Shown here: positions 1 to 8,031 of the stretch, piece by piece
Layout of the letters: the number at the start of each line of letters is the position of its first letter
Position numbering within the stretch: position 1 is the first letter of the stretch
NCBI GenBank assembly: GCA_016718205.1
Contig: JADKEB010000031.1
Coordinates: forward strand, 782,971-846,970
Source: Saprospiraceae bacterium
Lineage (GTDB): Bacteria > Bacteroidota > Bacteroidia > Chitinophagales > Saprospiraceae
Direction of reading: 5' to 3'
Length of the DNA stretch: 64,000 nt
Notes under the pieces: model-generated
Database searches by the model: none
What the model saw: only the letters and a program-made list of their open reading frames with translations
What the model was told of the DNA's origin: nothing
Position numbers and translations under genes: made by a program

Positions 1-438
1 TCTTTTCAATGGAGTATAAACAAATGCATAAATAATGAGTGAAATCATACCAAGCAGGGCAGTCACCGGATTGAATAAAGCCAATATACTTATACCAACT
101 AAGCATGCTAAACCAGAAAACATTACTGCTTCAGACGACTTCATTCGTCCAGTGGCAACAGGCCTGTCTGCAGTTCTTGTCATAAGGATGTCAAAATCTT
201 TTTCAAGAACCTGATTTAATGCATTCGCTGCGAAGGTCACTAAAAGTCCTCCGAAAGCAAGTAAAATGCCTTTTGCAAATGTAGCATCGCCACCGGATGC
301 AATAAAGTAACCCATCAACGATGAAAATACTACAACTATACTCAACCTCATTTTTACCAACATAACATAATCCCTTATCTTGCCTGCAAAGGCTCGATGT
401 GGAGTGACTGATGCTGTATATATATGATTATTTTTCAA
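1..438 (-). CDS. cyoE: Heme O synthase (protoheme IX farnesyltransferase), 3' end outside the window
   Basis: Transfers a farnesyl group to heme b to make heme O, the precursor of heme A for the cytochrome oxidase encoded just upstream. The reading frame is open on the minus strand from the coxA stop to the window edge, so only the N-terminal part is present. The UbiA-family signature is visible: an Asn (NALNQ) followed by DFDILMTRTADRPVATGRM, where the Asp-rich prenyl-diphosphate/Mg site and the RT..RP..G tail are diagnostic. Hydrophobic helices flank it. No ATG gives a full N-terminus: a TTG at 436-438, 21 bases after the coxA stop, would give the usual soluble leader, while the first ATG (361-363) would cut into the first helix. 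The position directly after coxA supports a role in oxidase maturation. I am confident of the family and less so of the start. Confidence 0.88.
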   Translation of the reverse strand, partial: MKNNHIYTASVTPHRAFAGKIRDYVMLVKMRLSIVVVFSSLMGYFIASGGDATFAKGILLAFGGLLVTFAANALNQVLEKDFDILMTRTADRPVATGRMKSSEAVMFSGLACLVGISILALFNPVTALLGMISLIIYAFVYTPLKR

Positions 439-459
439 GATGTTATATTTTTTTATCCA

Positions 460-2304
460 TCAATGATCTCCCACTTCACCTTCTTTCAAAGGGATATGCT
501 GTTGTACAAATTCCCGCTCATCTTTGTTATAGTCATATGCCCATCTGTGCACAACAGGAAGATTGCCAGGCCAGTTTCCATGTATCGGCTCGATAGGTGT
601 TGTCCACTCCAACGTAGTAGCTTCCCATGGATTTTGAGACTTGACTTTTTTCCCTTTCCAGATACTGTAGAAGAAATTGATAACAAAAACCAGTTGTATA
701 AAAAAGGCTATGATAGCAAAAATAGTGATGAATTTATTCATTTCTGTAAAATGTTTAAAAGCATCAAAAGCATCAAATGAATAGTATCGTCTTGGCACAC
801 CGGCCATACCGATATAGTGCATTGGCATGAAAATAGCATAAGCACTGATCATCGTTCCCCAAAAATGAATCTTCCCTAATGTTTCATTCATAAACCTTCC
901 GAACATCTTTGGATACCAGTGATACACTCCGGCAAACATACCAAAAAACGCTGCTACACCCATTACTATATGAAAATGCGCAACTACAAAATAGGTATCA
1001 TGCATCGAAATATCAATCGCAGAGTTCCCTAAAAATATGCCGGTAAGTCCTCCAGATATAAACATAGAAACAAATCCAATAGCAAACAACATCGGAGTAT
1101 TGAGTCGTAGATTACCGCCATAAAGAGTAGTAATCCAGTTGAATACTTTCACAGCAGATGGAACAGCTATTATTAAGGTAAATACTACAAAAAAGTTGGA
1201 TAGAAATGGGTTAACACCTGCCATAAACATGTGGTGTGCCCATACAATAAAGGAAAGGAAACCAATGGCCATAATGGAATACACCATAGCACGGTAGCCA
1301 AATATCGGTTTTCTGGCATGAACAGACAATACCTCTGATGTCAATCCCATAGCTGGTAAGATAATAATATATACCTCAGGGTGGCCTAAAAACCAGAAAA
1401 GATGTTGATATAATATAGGACTACCTCCCACTCTATCTAAAGCTTGCCCAGCAATAAATATATCACTCAAAAAGAAACTCGTTCCCAAGCTTCTGTCAAA
1501 AATCAGCATAAAAAATCCTGACGCAAGAACAGGAAAGGATAATACACCTAATATAGCTGTTACCAAAAATGCCCAAATAGGAAGCGGCATTCTCCACATT
1601 GTCATACCTTTGGTTCTGAGGTTAAGTATAGTTGTAATATAATTGATACCACCCAACAGAACTGAAACTACAAATAATGTCAAACTTACTAACCACAAAG
1701 TCATACCAGTCCCAGAACCTGTTGATGCCTGAGGCAAAGCACTTAATGGTGGATAAGCCACCCAACCACCAGAGAATGGCCCAGTACTGAGGAATAATGA
1801 ATAAAACATCACAATACCAGCCAGAAAGAAAAACCAGTAAGACAGCATATTAAGGAATGGTGAAGCCATATCTCTTGCCCCAATCTGTAAGGGGATCAAT
1901 AGATTACTAAAAGTCCCACTTAACCCCGCAGTCAAAACAAAGAAAACGATAATCGTTCCATGCATGGTGACTAAAGCGTAATAAAATTCAGGGGACAATT
2001 TACCAATCCCGGTGGTAGGGTCTACAACGATCCATTTTCCCAAAAATGGTTTAATCCATGTCAGACTCTCTTCAGGGAACCCCAATTGAAGTCTGAAAAC
2101 CACAGACATGGCAGCTCCGATAATTGCCCAAATAATTCCTGTAATCAAAAATTGTCTGGCTATTATCTTATGATCCATTGAAAATATGTAATGGAAGATA
2201 AAATTGGTTTGGTACTTATCCCCATGATGATGGTCATGAAAGTGGTCATTATAACCATTATCACGAATCAGGGCATCTTGTTCTATGTGCGTTACATTCG
2301 ACAT
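460..2304 (-). CDS. coxA: Cytochrome c oxidase subunit I (heme-copper, A-type)
   Basis: Catalytic subunit that reduces O2 to water in the cytoplasmic membrane. The 614-residue protein has about 12 hydrophobic helices. Low-spin heme ligand H115 lies in MHGTIIVFF. The Cu-B His and cross-linked Tyr lie in GHPEVY (H308, Y312), and the Glu of this motif marks the A1 type. The paired Cu-B histidines are in WAHHMF (357-358). The heme histidines are in HFHIVMG (443, 445). A His-rich N-terminal tail (about residues 20-30) precedes the first helix. It follows coxB by 22 bases and precedes cyoE, so it is co-transcribed with the ACIII genes. Length is at the long end of the usual range. All catalytic residues are present and no frame defects are seen. 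Confidence 0.97.
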   Translation of the reverse strand: MSNVTHIEQDALIRDNGYNDHFHDHHHGDKYQTNFIFHYIFSMDHKIIARQFLITGIIWAIIGAAMSVVFRLQLGFPEESLTWIKPFLGKWIVVDPTTGIGKLSPEFYYALVTMHGTIIVFFVLTAGLSGTFSNLLIPLQIGARDMASPFLNMLSYWFFFLAGIVMFYSLFLSTGPFSGGWVAYPPLSALPQASTGSGTGMTLWLVSLTLFVVSVLLGGINYITTILNLRTKGMTMWRMPLPIWAFLVTAILGVLSFPVLASGFFMLIFDRSLGTSFFLSDIFIAGQALDRVGGSPILYQHLFWFLGHPEVYIIILPAMGLTSEVLSVHARKPIFGYRAMVYSIMAIGFLSFIVWAHHMFMAGVNPFLSNFFVVFTLIIAVPSAVKVFNWITTLYGGNLRLNTPMLFAIGFVSMFISGGLTGIFLGNSAIDISMHDTYFVVAHFHIVMGVAAFFGMFAGVYHWYPKMFGRFMNETLGKIHFWGTMISAYAIFMPMHYIGMAGVPRRYYSFDAFDAFKHFTEMNKFITIFAIIAFFIQLVFVINFFYSIWKGKKVKSQNPWEATTLEWTTPIEPIHGNWPGNLPVVHRWAYDYNKDEREFVQQHIPLKEGEVGDH

Positions 2305-2326
2305 AATAACTAATTTTTACAAATTT

Positions 2327-3844
2327 TTATTTTGATAAAATTTTAAGTTCAGTTCTTCTGTTTTTCCTTCGACCGGCAGGTGTATCATTGGATTCCAAAG
2401 GTGCGTCTTGTCCATACCCTTTGGCTATCATTCTTGCAGATGCTACACCCTTTTCAACTAAATAAGTTTTGACTTTATCAGCTCTTGCATTAGACAATAG
2501 AAGATTTGCAGCCGCATCTCCTACATTGTCAGTATGACCTGCTAATTCAACTCGTAATCTTGGAAATCTTCCCATAAGAGTTACAAGATTATCAAGCTCA
2601 TGCTTTGATATTTCAGAATTGAGATCAGATACCCCCGTTTTATAAAAAATATGATCAAGATTGATAATATTGCTCATGGATCCGGTAGTATCATCAACGT
2701 ATCTTGCAACAGCAGATCTAAGCTCAAATCCTCTGGCTTTTATTTCGTATGGGAAAAGTTTTTTACCGTCCCATGGATCTTTTTCTGTACCTCTTATATT
2801 GGATGCATAGTATGGTTTTTGAGCAGCCAACCAGGTATTAAATTCGTCACGAGTAACTATTTCTACGAGTCTTCTCATGGAGTAATGACCTTTACCACAC
2901 AATTCGGCACACGCCAACTCAAACTCAAAAGTCTCCCATTTTTTAGGACCTTCCGGGTCATTCGGGTCAGATGGTATCTGCCACTCCGGGTATTTGCTCA
3001 ACTGATCTCTGAACTCTTTTGTTGTCATGACAGGAGTGAATATGAAAGAGGTTGGGAGGCCGGGCACTGCATCCATTTTAACCCTGAAATGAGGAAGGTA
3101 AAAGTTGTGCAAAACATCTTTTGCTGTAATTCTTACTTTTATCAGAGAATCCTTTGGTAAAACAATCTTATCAGAGCCTCCCAAAATAATATCGTCCACA
3201 GAAGCTTCATCTTTCCAGTCAATTCCGAGCGAGTTAGTGGCCGGGTCAATGAGTCTGAAATCTTTATTTCCAAGTTTTCCGTCAGCACCGGGATATCTGA
3301 TGTCCCAGGCAAACTGATAACCTGTGGCTTCAATTTCAATGTGTTTATCTTCTGCTGTTAGTGTAGGAAAAATATTATTCCAAGCTATAAGTCCGGTGGA
3401 GACCAGATACGTCATTACTATGGCAGGCACAATAGTCCAGATCATTTCCAACTTGGAATCGTGTGCAAAAAATAGGGCTTTTCTCTTATCAAGACTTCGA
3501 TATTTGTAAGCAAACCAAAACAAGACTATATGCGTAAGAATAAAGACAATCCCCGTAAAAAACAAAGTGACATTAAAAATATGATCCAACTCAAATCCAT
3601 GAGCTGATGCCGACGTCAAAGGGCCATAACCTAACATGTCATTTTTATAGTATATAGCAGATGTCACACACCCAACTAAGAATACCACCATAAAGACCAT
3701 TAAAGCCTTACCCTGAGTATCATTACTTGCTCTTTCTACTACTTCTTCCCCTCTGATTTTGGCAGCAAGTTCAGATAATTTACCTATCTGGATTACTATG
3801 ACTGCAAGAAGGAATATTATTCCAAAAGCTACTAAATAAGTCAT
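2327..3844 (-). CDS. coxB: Cytochrome c oxidase subunit II fused to a C-terminal OmpA-like domain
   Basis: Periplasmic electron-entry subunit of the oxidase. The 505 residues contain four N-terminal hydrophobic segments (about 1-22, 48-66, 93-114, 133-153), two more than canonical, then the cupredoxin domain. All Cu-A ligands are present: H246 in HNFYLPHF, then C312, E314, C316, H320 and M323 in CAELCGKGHYSM. After about residue 390 a complete OmpA-family peptidoglycan-binding domain follows, with GHTDNVGD, N..LS.ARA and GRRKNRR signatures, including the Asp (439) and Arg (454) that bind diaminopimelate in OmpA homologues. The C-terminus of subunit II lies in the periplasm, so this domain could tie the oxidase to the cell wall (inference). 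No heme c domain is fused. The frame is continuous across the junction, so the fusion is not an annotation artefact. Confidence 0.95.
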   Translation of the reverse strand: MTYLVAFGIIFLLAVIVIQIGKLSELAAKIRGEEVVERASNDTQGKALMVFMVVFLVGCVTSAIYYKNDMLGYGPLTSASAHGFELDHIFNVTLFFTGIVFILTHIVLFWFAYKYRSLDKRKALFFAHDSKLEMIWTIVPAIVMTYLVSTGLIAWNNIFPTLTAEDKHIEIEATGYQFAWDIRYPGADGKLGNKDFRLIDPATNSLGIDWKDEASVDDIILGGSDKIVLPKDSLIKVRITAKDVLHNFYLPHFRVKMDAVPGLPTSFIFTPVMTTKEFRDQLSKYPEWQIPSDPNDPEGPKKWETFEFELACAELCGKGHYSMRRLVEIVTRDEFNTWLAAQKPYYASNIRGTEKDPWDGKKLFPYEIKARGFELRSAVARYVDDTTGSMSNIINLDHIFYKTGVSDLNSEISKHELDNLVTLMGRFPRLRVELAGHTDNVGDAAANLLLSNARADKVKTYLVEKGVASARMIAKGYGQDAPLESNDTPAGRRKNRRTELKILSK

Positions 3845-3882
3845 CTTTTATAATATTTGTCTTTTAATCAATTTTATTTTTG

Positions 3883-5166
3883 TTATATAACATGATGATG
3901 CATACTTTCTTCAAGATATGGATCATTTTTGGGTACAAGTGCTGATTTTGATAAAACTATCAATGAAACATACATAAATAATCCCAAAAAGCCAATAAAT
4001 GTACCGATTTCAAGCAAACCGGGCATCGAAAAACCTGCAACAAAATTCGAGACATGTTCAGCACCGTGACCAACAGCATGGGCAGCATCTCCACCATGAT
4101 CTTCAGCATGTCCTTGAGAATGACTTGCATTGATCAAAGCTCCCGGTTTTATCATCAAGAAATAATCTATCCAATGTCCCAACAAAACTACAATAGCTAC
4201 AAAGCTCAATGATCCATACTTCCTCTTGGTATCATTCCGCATCAATACAAAGAAAGGCACCAAAAAATTTATGATTAGGTTACCAAAAAACAACGCCGGA
4301 TAATTATTATATCGTTCTTTAAAATATATGGTTTCTTCCCCGATATTGGCATACCATATTAACATGAATTGTGAAAACCACAGGTAAGTCCAAAATACAC
4401 TTATTGCAAACAAAAATTTACCTAAATCATGAAGATGATTTTCATTGACTTCTTTATAATAACCATTTGACTTCAGGAAAATAATCAGGAGTATAGTCAA
4501 GGCGATCATAGAAACAAAAGCACTTGCAGTGGAGTACCAAGCAAAGAGTGTACTATACCAGTGTGCATCGATACTCATCACCCATTGCCATATCAAAGCA
4601 GCACTTGTAAAACCAATAATGGGCAACAACGTTGCCGCCCAAATTCGCATTGATTTATGCTGTGTGAAATTCGCAGTACCTGACTTATCTTCTTCTAATG
4701 AAAGTGATCTGAGTTTATTAGCAATAAATGCCCACGCACCCACAAAAATTAAAGTACCGAAGAAGTACCAATTCTTATTCAGGAAAGAAGCCTTACCTTT
4801 CAAAATAGGATCATTTGCTACGTCTTCTTCCACATTCCAGTGATACAGATGATGCCAGTGCATATAAACTCCCAAGCCAATGATTAGTATCAATCCAAGA
4901 CCTACCAATAAAAACATAGAATAAGCCTCCCAGATTCTCTTAAAAGTAGTATGCCATCCTGCATAAGCTGTGATACAAGCTGCAATGAAAAATAAAGCCA
5001 TTGCGGATATCATGGTAAAAAACACAGAATTATGTAAAAAATTACTCCAAAATCTGGTATGGTGAACATCATCTCCGATCCAGGTTAAAATCATACAGAT
5101 CAAACCTATACCCATGGCACCAAATAAAACATTGCGGTGCCCAGAAGTCATTGTATATTGGTTCAT
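3883..5166 (-). CDS. actF: Alternative complex III subunit ActF (multi-helix membrane subunit)
   Basis: One of the two large integral-membrane subunits of the quinol:cytochrome c oxidoreductase ACIII. The 427-residue protein shows about ten hydrophobic helices, beginning after a short NQYTMTSGHRN leader and containing the conserved WIGDDVHHTRFWSNFLHN and WYSTLFAWYSTASAFVSM segments. Near the C-terminus (about 335-370) a loop very rich in His, Asp and Gly precedes the last helix; it could bind metal or simply be a flexible linker. It lies between actE and coxB with short gaps (30 and 38 bases), consistent with one transcript. The family is recognised from helix pattern and gene order. ActF is structurally related to ActC (NrfD fold) but is usually assigned no redox cofactor. 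Confidence 0.9.
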   Translation of the reverse strand: MNQYTMTSGHRNVLFGAMGIGLICMILTWIGDDVHHTRFWSNFLHNSVFFTMISAMALFFIAACITAYAGWHTTFKRIWEAYSMFLLVGLGLILIIGLGVYMHWHHLYHWNVEEDVANDPILKGKASFLNKNWYFFGTLIFVGAWAFIANKLRSLSLEEDKSGTANFTQHKSMRIWAATLLPIIGFTSAALIWQWVMSIDAHWYSTLFAWYSTASAFVSMIALTILLIIFLKSNGYYKEVNENHLHDLGKFLFAISVFWTYLWFSQFMLIWYANIGEETIYFKERYNNYPALFFGNLIINFLVPFFVLMRNDTKRKYGSLSFVAIVVLLGHWIDYFLMIKPGALINASHSQGHAEDHGGDAAHAVGHGAEHVSNFVAGFSMPGLLEIGTFIGFLGLFMYVSLIVLSKSALVPKNDPYLEESMHHHVI

Positions 5167-5196
5167 ATCGTTATATTACTTTTTGTCTATTAAAAA

Positions 5197-6006
5197 TTAA
5201 TGTTCACTTTTTTTTGTTTCCTGCATAACGGCTTCTTCAGTAGGAGCTGGTATCGCGGCAGTGGTCGCAGCCTTTTGAACTGCAATAATGCTATAAGGAG
5301 TATCAGTAGTATTGAATGTGTTTATCTTTTCGTTGTACTCCAACTTTTTGCTTGCCGCTTGTAAAGATCTGATATACTGTATTACGTTCCATCTTTCTTC
5401 ATAAGAAAGTTTGTCCGAGTATCCTCCCATCAAATTACGACCATAGATGAGCGTATGATAATATCTGCCATTGGATGCTGTAACAAACGCATCTGACAAC
5501 AGATTAGCTGGTTGTACCGGATATTTTCCGCCATCATCTCTAACAAGGTAACCAGCTCCATCTGCTTTTTCTCCATGACATATGGCGCACTGAATATTGT
5601 ATAGCAATTTACCTTTTTCCAGGCTTGATTTTGTAATAGGAAACGGATTTTTAATTATTTCAGCCATTGCTTTAGTCCGGTCTTCTTCTGTATTCGCATA
5701 ATAGTATGGAACACTGCCATTTGGAGTGTAAGATATTCCCGTGCCTGCACTTTTTGAACCAACGTAACCACGAGGTATTGTACCTTCGACTGGTTGACGT
5801 GGTTGAGTCATTTTATGAAGTTCATCCTCACTACCCCATCGGTTGTTGTAGTAGTACGCATAAGAATTGGCTTCGTATGCCACTGAATGCGCCATGTCCG
5901 GCATATATTCGCTTCCTGTCTTATTAACGCCAGCTGACTGACATGATGACATGGATATCAGCGCAATGAATAATAAAAATCCGAAAATTTGATATTTGAT
6001 ATTCAT
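5197..6006 (-). CDS. actE: Alternative complex III subunit ActE, lipoprotein monoheme cytochrome c
   Basis: Periplasmic c-type cytochrome subunit of ACIII. The N-terminus is a lipoprotein signal ending at SMSSC (Cys22). The single heme-binding CAICH lies near residue 140, followed by a plausible axial Met in the NLMGGYSDKLSYEERW segment. Between signal and heme lies a conserved-looking Tyr- and Pro-rich region. The C-terminal 40 residues are a low-complexity Ala/Thr/Glu tail. It starts 11 bases after the actD stop and is followed by actF. In known ACIII structures ActE is lipid-anchored and holds the heme nearest the electron acceptor; I infer the same here. Length (269) is longer than a minimal class I cytochrome c because of the leader and tail. 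Confidence 0.93.
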   Translation of the reverse strand: MNIKYQIFGFLLFIALISMSSCQSAGVNKTGSEYMPDMAHSVAYEANSYAYYYNNRWGSEDELHKMTQPRQPVEGTIPRGYVGSKSAGTGISYTPNGSVPYYYANTEEDRTKAMAEIIKNPFPITKSSLEKGKLLYNIQCAICHGEKADGAGYLVRDDGGKYPVQPANLLSDAFVTASNGRYYHTLIYGRNLMGGYSDKLSYEERWNVIQYIRSLQAASKKLEYNEKINTFNTTDTPYSIIAVQKAATTAAIPAPTEEAVMQETKKSEH

Positions 6007-6017
6007 TATTTCTATTC

Positions 6018-6545
6018 TTAAATTGTTTTAGAATTAACTTCAGATGCTCCGGTTGACTTAAAGAATGCCTCTGCGTTCTCAACACTTACCTGAGATTTGT
6101 CAAATGCTATACAAAACTTGTCATCAGTGATTCTATCGTCCAGATGCTTATTGACTACTCCCGGACCCAAACCATTGATAATATAAAATGTAACAGTCAT
6201 TCCTATAGCTGAAAACAATACTGTCATCTCAAAAGTGATCGGAATAAAAGCCGGTACAGACCAATATGGTTTACCTCCAAAAATATTTGGCCAATCTTTG
6301 GTAAAAATCCATGTCATGCCTAAAAATGCTGTCAACATACCTAATGCACCATAGATAAACCCAGCCTGATGTAATCTTGATTCTTCCAATCCCAGAATTG
6401 GGTCCAAACCATGCACAGGGAACGGAGAAAAAACATCATGTATCTCCAGATGACTGTTTTTGGCCGTTTTTACAGCGTGTAACAGATCTTCTTCATCATC
6501 ATATAGACCGTATATAACTTCAGTGTTATGATTATTTTGTGCCAT
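6018..6545 (-). CDS. actD: Alternative complex III subunit ActD (DUF3341)
   Basis: Small accessory membrane subunit of ACIII. The 175 residues have a soluble N-terminal domain (IYGLYDDEEDLLHAVK opening typical of DUF3341), the motif DVFSPFPVHGLD around residues 37-48, and two hydrophobic helices (about 80-102 and 118-145) separated by a short loop. A C-terminal soluble tail contains DRITDDKFCIAFD. It sits 22 bases after actC and 11 before actE. No redox cofactor motif is present, as expected for the family. Function beyond complex stability is not known. Confidence 0.93.
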   Translation of the reverse strand: MAQNNHNTEVIYGLYDDEEDLLHAVKTAKNSHLEIHDVFSPFPVHGLDPILGLEESRLHQAGFIYGALGMLTAFLGMTWIFTKDWPNIFGGKPYWSVPAFIPITFEMTVLFSAIGMTVTFYIINGLGPGVVNKHLDDRITDDKFCIAFDKSQVSVENAEAFFKSTGASEVNSKTI

Positions 6546-6567
6546 TTATAATGTTTATTTATATTAT

Positions 6568-7986
6568 TTAATGATGTTCTGTATTGGAATGACCATGAGA
6601 GTGGTGTTTATGAGTTGCATTTTCACCAACGTATTGACTACCAGCTGATTTGAGGATGGCCTTAATCTCAGCTACCGCAACTACCGGAGCAACCCTTACA
6701 AAAATCAGGTAACATGTAAAAAACAATCCAAACGTACCAATATAAATACCAATCTCAACCCAACTTGGAGAATATAAGCTCCAGCTTGAAGGTAAATAAT
6801 CTCTCGCCAATGTAGTGGCAATAATTACAAAACGCTCAAACCACATCCCGATATTAACTACTATAGAAAGGAAAAATGTTAATGTAATATTTCTTCTCCA
6901 TGATTTTTTCCAGAAAAACTGAGGTGAAATCACGTTACAAAACATCATTCCGAAGTATGACCACCAATAAGGTCCTAAAGCCCTGTTAAAAAATGCAAAC
7001 TGCTCATAAACATACCCGGAATACCAGGCAATAAACAATTCAGTAAGATAAGCTACACCGACAATGGTACCGGTAAGTAGTATTACTTTATTCATGGACT
7101 CAATGTGCTCTACGGTGATGTAGTCTTCCAGATGCAAAAGTTTTCGGGTGATAATCATTAATGTCAATACCATAGCAAAACCAGAGAAAATTGCTCCAGC
7201 TACGAAGTATGGCGGAAAGATGGTGGTATGCCAGCCAGGTATCACTGATGTAGCGAAGTCAAAACTTACTATAGTGTGCACTGAAAGTACTAGTGGCGTG
7301 GAAAGTCCTGCAAGAACCAATGATAAAGATTCCCATCTTTGCCAATGTTTTGCTGACCCGGTCCACCCAAATGAAAGTGTATTATAAATTTTTCTTCTCA
7401 ATCCTTTAGCTCTGTCTCTAACTGTTGCAAAGTCCGGAACCAAACCTGTATACCAAAACAGTAATGATACTGTAAGATAAGTAGAGATGGCAAATACGTC
7501 CCAAAGAAGCGGTGAATTAAAATTGGGCCAAAGAGGTCCTCTGGTATTGGGGTAAGGAAGGATAAACATTGCCAACCAGATACGTCCCATGTGAATCAAT
7601 GGGAATAATCCAGCGCACATTACGGCAAATATGGTCATAGCTTCAGCAGCCCTGTTGACTCCTGTACGCCATTTCTGTCTGAAAAGTAAAAGAATGGCAG
7701 AAATCAAGGTACCCGCGTGACCAATACCGATCCACCAAACGAAATTGGTAATGTCCCATGACCAGTTGATAGTTCGGTTAAGATTCCATGATCCGATACC
7801 GACCCAAATGGTCCAGATAATACAAAAGACACCCCAGGTCAACACAGCAACTGAAAGAATGAAACCTAAAATCCACTCTTTGGTAGGTGTCTTTTCAGTT
7901 GGTGATATCAAATCCTCTGTAATCTGATGGTAAGTTTTATTACCGGTTATCAGAGGTTTTCTAATTGGACTTACAACAGCACTCAT
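6568..7986 (-). CDS. actC: Alternative complex III subunit ActC (NrfD/PsrC-type quinol-binding membrane protein)
   Basis: Integral-membrane subunit thought to bind menaquinol at the periplasmic face of ACIII. The 472-residue sequence contains about ten hydrophobic helices of the NrfD fold. Recognisable family segments include VWWIGIGHAGTLISAILLL, PLIHMGRIWLAMFILPYPN and the VLSVHTIVSFDFA stretch. The C-terminus is a short His-rich tail (HKHHSHGHSNTEHH). It begins 45 bases after actB and precedes actD, the order seen in other Bacteroidota ACIII clusters. It carries no cofactor motif. The frame is intact and the length matches the family. Confidence 0.95.
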   Translation of the reverse strand: MSAVVSPIRKPLITGNKTYHQITEDLISPTEKTPTKEWILGFILSVAVLTWGVFCIIWTIWVGIGSWNLNRTINWSWDITNFVWWIGIGHAGTLISAILLLFRQKWRTGVNRAAEAMTIFAVMCAGLFPLIHMGRIWLAMFILPYPNTRGPLWPNFNSPLLWDVFAISTYLTVSLLFWYTGLVPDFATVRDRAKGLRRKIYNTLSFGWTGSAKHWQRWESLSLVLAGLSTPLVLSVHTIVSFDFATSVIPGWHTTIFPPYFVAGAIFSGFAMVLTLMIITRKLLHLEDYITVEHIESMNKVILLTGTIVGVAYLTELFIAWYSGYVYEQFAFFNRALGPYWWSYFGMMFCNVISPQFFWKKSWRRNITLTFFLSIVVNIGMWFERFVIIATTLARDYLPSSWSLYSPSWVEIGIYIGTFGLFFTCYLIFVRVAPVVAVAEIKAILKSAGSQYVGENATHKHHSHGHSNTEHH

Positions 7987-8031
7987 TGTTTATATTTAGA
8001 ATGTTATTATCTGATAAAATTAAATTTGTAA

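Noticed and set aside
424..780. 118-codon plus-strand frame at the 3' end of coxA
   Set aside because: It is antisense to well-conserved coxA sequence and has no start context or homology.
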